A model generated the notes under the pieces. The model was not told the DNA's origin. It made no database searches and was given only the letters and a program-made list of their open reading frames with translations. Below are positions 4,940-7,650 of a stretch of DNA of 7,650 bases, one piece after another. Position numbers and translations under genes: made by a program. Origin of the DNA: Deltaproteobacteria bacterium (GTDB taxonomy: Bacteria; Myxococcota; B64-G9); contig JAUVAM010000156.1 in assembly GCA_030591745.1 (NCBI GenBank), forward strand, positions 1 through 7,650. Direction: 5' to 3'. Position 1 is the stretch's first letter. Every line of letters starts with the position of its first letter.

Positions 4940-7462
4940 TCATTTGTAATTTGTTGAGCTGCCCGTTTTCTCCCACCACTGCTCCCAGCGGCGGCAGGCC
5001 AACTCGCGGTCCGATTGCTTTGCGTCGTAATCGTAGCCGAAGTGTTTTTGGGTCAACTGGTTCAACTCTCGGCTTGAAGAAAAACGAACATCCCTGCTCT
5101 TTGAGCGCAGACCTTCAATAAGCCACAGCATCCGGGATTCGCCCTTGTGGGCCTTTTGCCATTTAGACCACTTGCGCCGGCTGTGACCAAAGTCCTGCTT
5201 GGTGATGTAGCTCAGGCTCTCCTGCGCCGCCCTGGCCACCATCTTGTCGGATGATTTGACCAAGGCGATCAAATCGTCGACGGCATCTACGTCTTTGAAA
5301 TTGCCCAACAGCGCCGACGCAATGGCTTGCTGATCAGGCACGGCACCACGCAAACGATGACGAAGGTTCGCCAAAAGAGCACTGAACGAGTCTGATCCGC
5401 GGTAAGACACCAACACGTCGATGGCGTTCAGGCGAACCAGAGCGTCTCGATCGTATAAACGAGTCGCCAATCTGGACACCACCGAATCATCCCGCACCGC
5501 GGCGAAAAAACGAACGGCATAGTAACGAGCAACGGGATCGTCGTCATCCAACCTGTCCCCGACATAGGGACTCGCCTCCATGCCCAGATCCACCAACAGG
5601 CGCAACAAGGGGCCATGCTCAACCAGGGGCGGAACCTGATCGTAACGCCCACGCACATCGAACAAGAGATGCCCCGGGAAATGCTTCATCAGGTCGGGCA
5701 GGGCGCTCAGACCAAGGGAGCCGATCTCCAGCCGTGCCTGATCCATCCTCGCCACATCTCCACTGGAGAGGTCCTCGATCAACGGGGGCAACCCCGCCAG
5801 GTCCGGATCGTCACCCGCACGGGGATCATCGTCTGGCGACAACCTGGCCGAATCATCCGGTGCCAAGAGGGGAATGGGCAGGATGACTTCGGGCTCGGGT
5901 GGTGAAAATGATCCGTCCGTGTCCACCACCACCACATTACCGCCTTCACCAGAAACCACGGCGTAAGCCATGTCCTCTTCTTCGTCGCCCAGGTCCTCGA
6001 TCTGCACCCGCTGCTCGTCGCCCCGAATGCCCTCCGCTTCAGGCAGCGCCTCGCGGGCCGGTGCGGGGAAGCCCAACGCATCGGCCTCGATGACCGGATG
6101 CTCGTCATCGAGATCACCGAAGGACTCATCCAGGACCACCTCTTGCCCCTTGCCCTCATCGGGTTCGGACTCATCTTCGATGGGGGTGGGCATGTCCTCG
6201 TCACCCGGGACCACGACAAGCGTTTCGGCAGGCGGTGTTGCGACCACGACTTCGGCCGGGACTTGCTCCGTCTGCTCCGTCTGCTCCGTCTGCTTCGCCT
6301 GCTTCGCCTGTTTGGCCTGCTTTCGTTTGCGAATCAAGGCCTCGAAAGAGGACGAGAGCCCGCTGATGAAAACCAACAAGTCCGCAATCCGACGCCCCCG
6401 AATGGATCGCCTGCCCGCATCACCAAACAGCAAGCCCACCATGCGACCTTGCACCATGATGGGCACGATCAAGGCGTTTCGGGGACGAGCCCGCCCCAAC
6501 ATCCGCAAGAGCTCGTCGTCAAGCTTCGAACTGGGCATGGTGCCGAGATAGTAAGCCTGGGTTTGCACAACGGTGCGCAGGACGGACGGGCTATCCATCG
6601 GCAAACGCACCCGACGTATCCGGTGCTCCACGTCGTCGGCACCCACGCCGTCCCATCCTTGAATATGCTCGTCGTGCAACACAAACAAACCCACAAAGGG
6701 CATGAACTGCCTTGAGTAACGAAGGATGACATCAACCAAACTGTCCCTATCCAAAGCGGACAAACACAGCTGCTGGGCCTCTTCCAGCGACAGGGCCCCC
6801 TCCCGCGATTGTCGCCTGCGTTCCAGGGCCACCCGTTGCGTAGAGGCCAGTTCGGTGAGGGCTTGCTGTATCCGCAGTGCGTTAACATCGGGAGACAGAT
6901 CCCCCACCACCTTTTGTGCCGATTGCTCCGCCAGCTCAATCGCCAGCGCTGCCGGGGACGGGGGCTCACCTTGCCCAAAAACCAGTTTGATGGGGCCCAG
7001 CTTGTCGACCATGGCCTCGAATCGAGGATCGATCTCCAAATTCAGCCAATCTCTCAACAAGAGCTTGAGCCTGGCCTCACAAACAAGGTGCGTGGAAACC
7101 GCAAGGCTCAACATGAATCCAATCTCGTCTTCGACCACGGGATGAACACGACCGGCTGCAAGCAAGAGAAGAGAACGACCGCTGAGGGCCACGGGGACGA
7201 CCTGATATTTCTGTGCCAGTCTGGCGGGAAACAACTTAGACACACGCGTCTCCCGTTGCTGCAGGAGATCCCCTGTGGCCGCCGGCAATCGATGTACCGC
7301 GGCCAAGGCTTGAGTCAATCGAACTTCGTCCAACAAGCCCAACTCCAGCAAATTCGTATCCACCGAACCGCCGAACAGGACCTGACGTTGTAAGACATCA
7401 TCCATTTGGGCCGCGCCCACAAGTTGCTTGCCAACCAGGTATTTTGCCAAAGCGATGGTCAT
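4940..7462 (-). CDS. GspE N-terminal / GAF / HEAT-repeat multidomain protein
   Basis: A soluble 840-residue protein with no signal peptide. Domains in order: a GspE N-terminal (MshEN-like) domain at about 1-137, including ELGLLDE (40-46) and LAQKYQVVP (82-90), which resembles the LA.KY.V.P stretch of that family; a mainly helical segment 140-222; a GAF-like domain at about 224-376 (ALIVPIMVQGRMVGLLFGD at 330-348 is the typical GAF strand pair); a low-complexity KQA/EQT linker (381-400); a long acidic linker (about 420-565); HEAT repeats (about 570-750); and two copies of an FG...W..W motif (745-772, 796-832). This looks like a signalling or scaffold protein, not an ATPase: the Walker-type GspE domain is absent. 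The residues expected to bind cyclic-di-GMP in MshEN domains are mostly replaced. The ATG at 7460-7462 overlaps the upstream RDD stop as ATGA, so translation is probably coupled. The biological role is not known. Confidence 0.88.
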   Translation of the reverse strand: MTIALAKYLVGKQLVGAAQMDDVLQRQVLFGGSVDTNLLELGLLDEVRLTQALAAVHRLPAATGDLLQQRETRVSKLFPARLAQKYQVVPVALSGRSLLLLAAGRVHPVVEDEIGFMLSLAVSTHLVCEARLKLLLRDWLNLEIDPRFEAMVDKLGPIKLVFGQGEPPSPAALAIELAEQSAQKVVGDLSPDVNALRIQQALTELASTQRVALERRRQSREGALSLEEAQQLCLSALDRDSLVDVILRYSRQFMPFVGLFVLHDEHIQGWDGVGADDVEHRIRRVRLPMDSPSVLRTVVQTQAYYLGTMPSSKLDDELLRMLGRARPRNALIVPIMVQGRMVGLLFGDAGRRSIRGRRIADLLVFISGLSSSFEALIRKRKQAKQAKQAKQTEQTEQTEQVPAEVVVATPPAETLVVVPGDEDMPTPIEDESEPDEGKGQEVVLDESFGDLDDEHPVIEADALGFPAPAREALPEAEGIRGDEQRVQIEDLGDEEEDMAYAVVSGEGGNVVVVDTDGSFSPPEPEVILPIPLLAPDDSARLSPDDDPRAGDDPDLAGLPPLIEDLSSGDVARMDQARLEIGSLGLSALPDLMKHFPGHLLFDVRGRYDQVPPLVEHGPLLRLLVDLGMEASPYVGDRLDDDDPVARYYAVRFFAAVRDDSVVSRLATRLYDRDALVRLNAIDVLVSYRGSDSFSALLANLRHRLRGAVPDQQAIASALLGNFKDVDAVDDLIALVKSSDKMVARAAQESLSYITKQDFGHSRRKWSKWQKAHKGESRMLWLIEGLRSKSRDVRFSSSRELNQLTQKHFGYDYDAKQSDRELACRRWEQWWEKTGSSTNYK
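6264..6317 (-). repeat. Tandem 9-base repeat coding a KQA/EQT linker
   Basis: Six head-to-tail 9-base units occur on the plus strand: TGCTCCGTC three times (6264-6290), TGCTTCGCC twice (6291-6308) and a variant TGTTTGGCC (6309-6317). Each unit adds exactly three codons, so changes in copy number keep the frame. They encode alternating KQA and EQT triplets between the GAF-like domain and the acidic linker. Replication slippage is the likely origin. Confidence 0.85.
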
Positions 7463-7650
7463 GCCGAATCAGGCTCTTCCTCGACCGGTACTGACTCAGG
7501 AGCCTCTTTGGCGAGCACGGATCGAGGTGGAAGGATGCGTACCACCATGGTGCCGGCAAACTTGTCATGCCAGCCGCGACGATCGAGGTCAAAGGCAGCC
7601 CAGAGGAAGCCTGCCAAACCCGGCAAGGCCGCCAAGAGCATCCCCATGGA
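7459..7650 (-). CDS. RDD-family membrane protein, partial (N-terminus outside window)
   Basis: Only the C-terminal 63 residues and stop are present; the frame stays open to the right edge (7648-7650 reads Ser). A hydrophobic segment (GMLLAALPGLAGFLWAAF) is followed by DLDRRGWHDKFAGTMVVR, which matches the conserved end of RDD-domain membrane proteins (a final helix and then a G-W/L-HD-K-AGT-VV block). The remaining tail is hydrophilic and acidic, ending EEEPDSA. RDD proteins are small multi-helix inner-membrane proteins, mostly of unknown function; some are proposed to act in ion transport. The stop overlaps the ATG of the next gene by four bases (ATGA), so the two are probably translationally coupled and functionally linked. 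Confidence 0.85.
   Translation of the reverse strand, partial: SMGMLLAALPGLAGFLWAAFDLDRRGWHDKFAGTMVVRILPPRSVLAKEAPESVPVEEEPDSA

Noticed and set aside
4917..4979. N-terminal extension of the exported protein gene
   Set aside because: The extension is hydrophilic, overlaps the preceding gene, and would bury the signal peptide. The AGGAGG before 4916 marks the real start.
3877..5121. Long plus-strand frame of 414 codons opposite the exported protein gene
   Set aside because: Its composition is dominated by Ser, Arg, Pro and Ala with no domain signature. It lies entirely antisense to a gene with a signal peptide and a perfect Shine-Dalgarno, and extends into the antisense of the next gene.
6264..6317. 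Short repeats as a possible CRISPR or regulatory array
   Set aside because: The units are 9 bases, adjoin without spacers, and are in frame within a coding sequence, so they are a coding low-complexity tract.
5970..6551. Plus-strand frame opposite the acidic linker of the HEAT protein
   Set aside because: Its Ser-rich and Cys-repeat composition is the antisense of the Glu/Asp codons and the 9-base repeat. There is no credible start or family match.

Overview
The window looks like chromosomal DNA from a moderately GC-rich Gram-negative bacterium. The domain mix suggests the former Deltaproteobacteria or Myxococcota-like lineages: an N-terminal zinc ribbon with an acidic tail, a GspE N-terminal-type domain fused to GAF and HEAT repeats, and paired FG...W..W motifs. 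That placement is inference from gene content; no marker gene here fixes the taxon. Every gene I can support lies on the minus strand, so transcription runs from high to low coordinates. All long plus-strand reading frames read as shadows.

In transcription order: the 3' end of an RDD-family membrane protein gene (7459-7650, cut by the window edge); an 840-residue GspE_N/GAF/HEAT protein (4940-7462), whose ATG overlaps the RDD stop; an exported, internally duplicated DUF3352-like protein (3204-4916); an unrecognised polytopic membrane protein (2564-3181); rsmB for 16S rRNA m5C967 methyltransferase (1131-2519); rpe for ribulose-phosphate 3-epimerase (460-1131, sharing one base with the rsmB stop); and a tRNA-Pro with anticodon CGG (381-454), only 5 bases after rpe. 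A trailer with three stem-loops follows. The last is a strong intrinsic terminator (271-309). A zinc-ribbon protein gene (1-257) begins 13 bases beyond its T-tract and runs off the left edge.

The tight spacing (overlaps of 4 and 1 bases, gaps of 5 to about 45 bases) suggests one long operon. It couples poorly characterised envelope or regulatory proteins upstream to housekeeping functions downstream (rRNA methylation, pentose phosphate metabolism, a tRNA). No gap exceeds about 125 bases. I see no mobile element, CRISPR array, integrase or defence system.

Nothing here is clearly a new biological system. The most notable items are the multidomain protein with a degenerate cyclic-di-GMP-type motif pair, its partner exported protein with a duplicated domain, and the stem-loop trailer between the tRNA and the zinc-ribbon gene.
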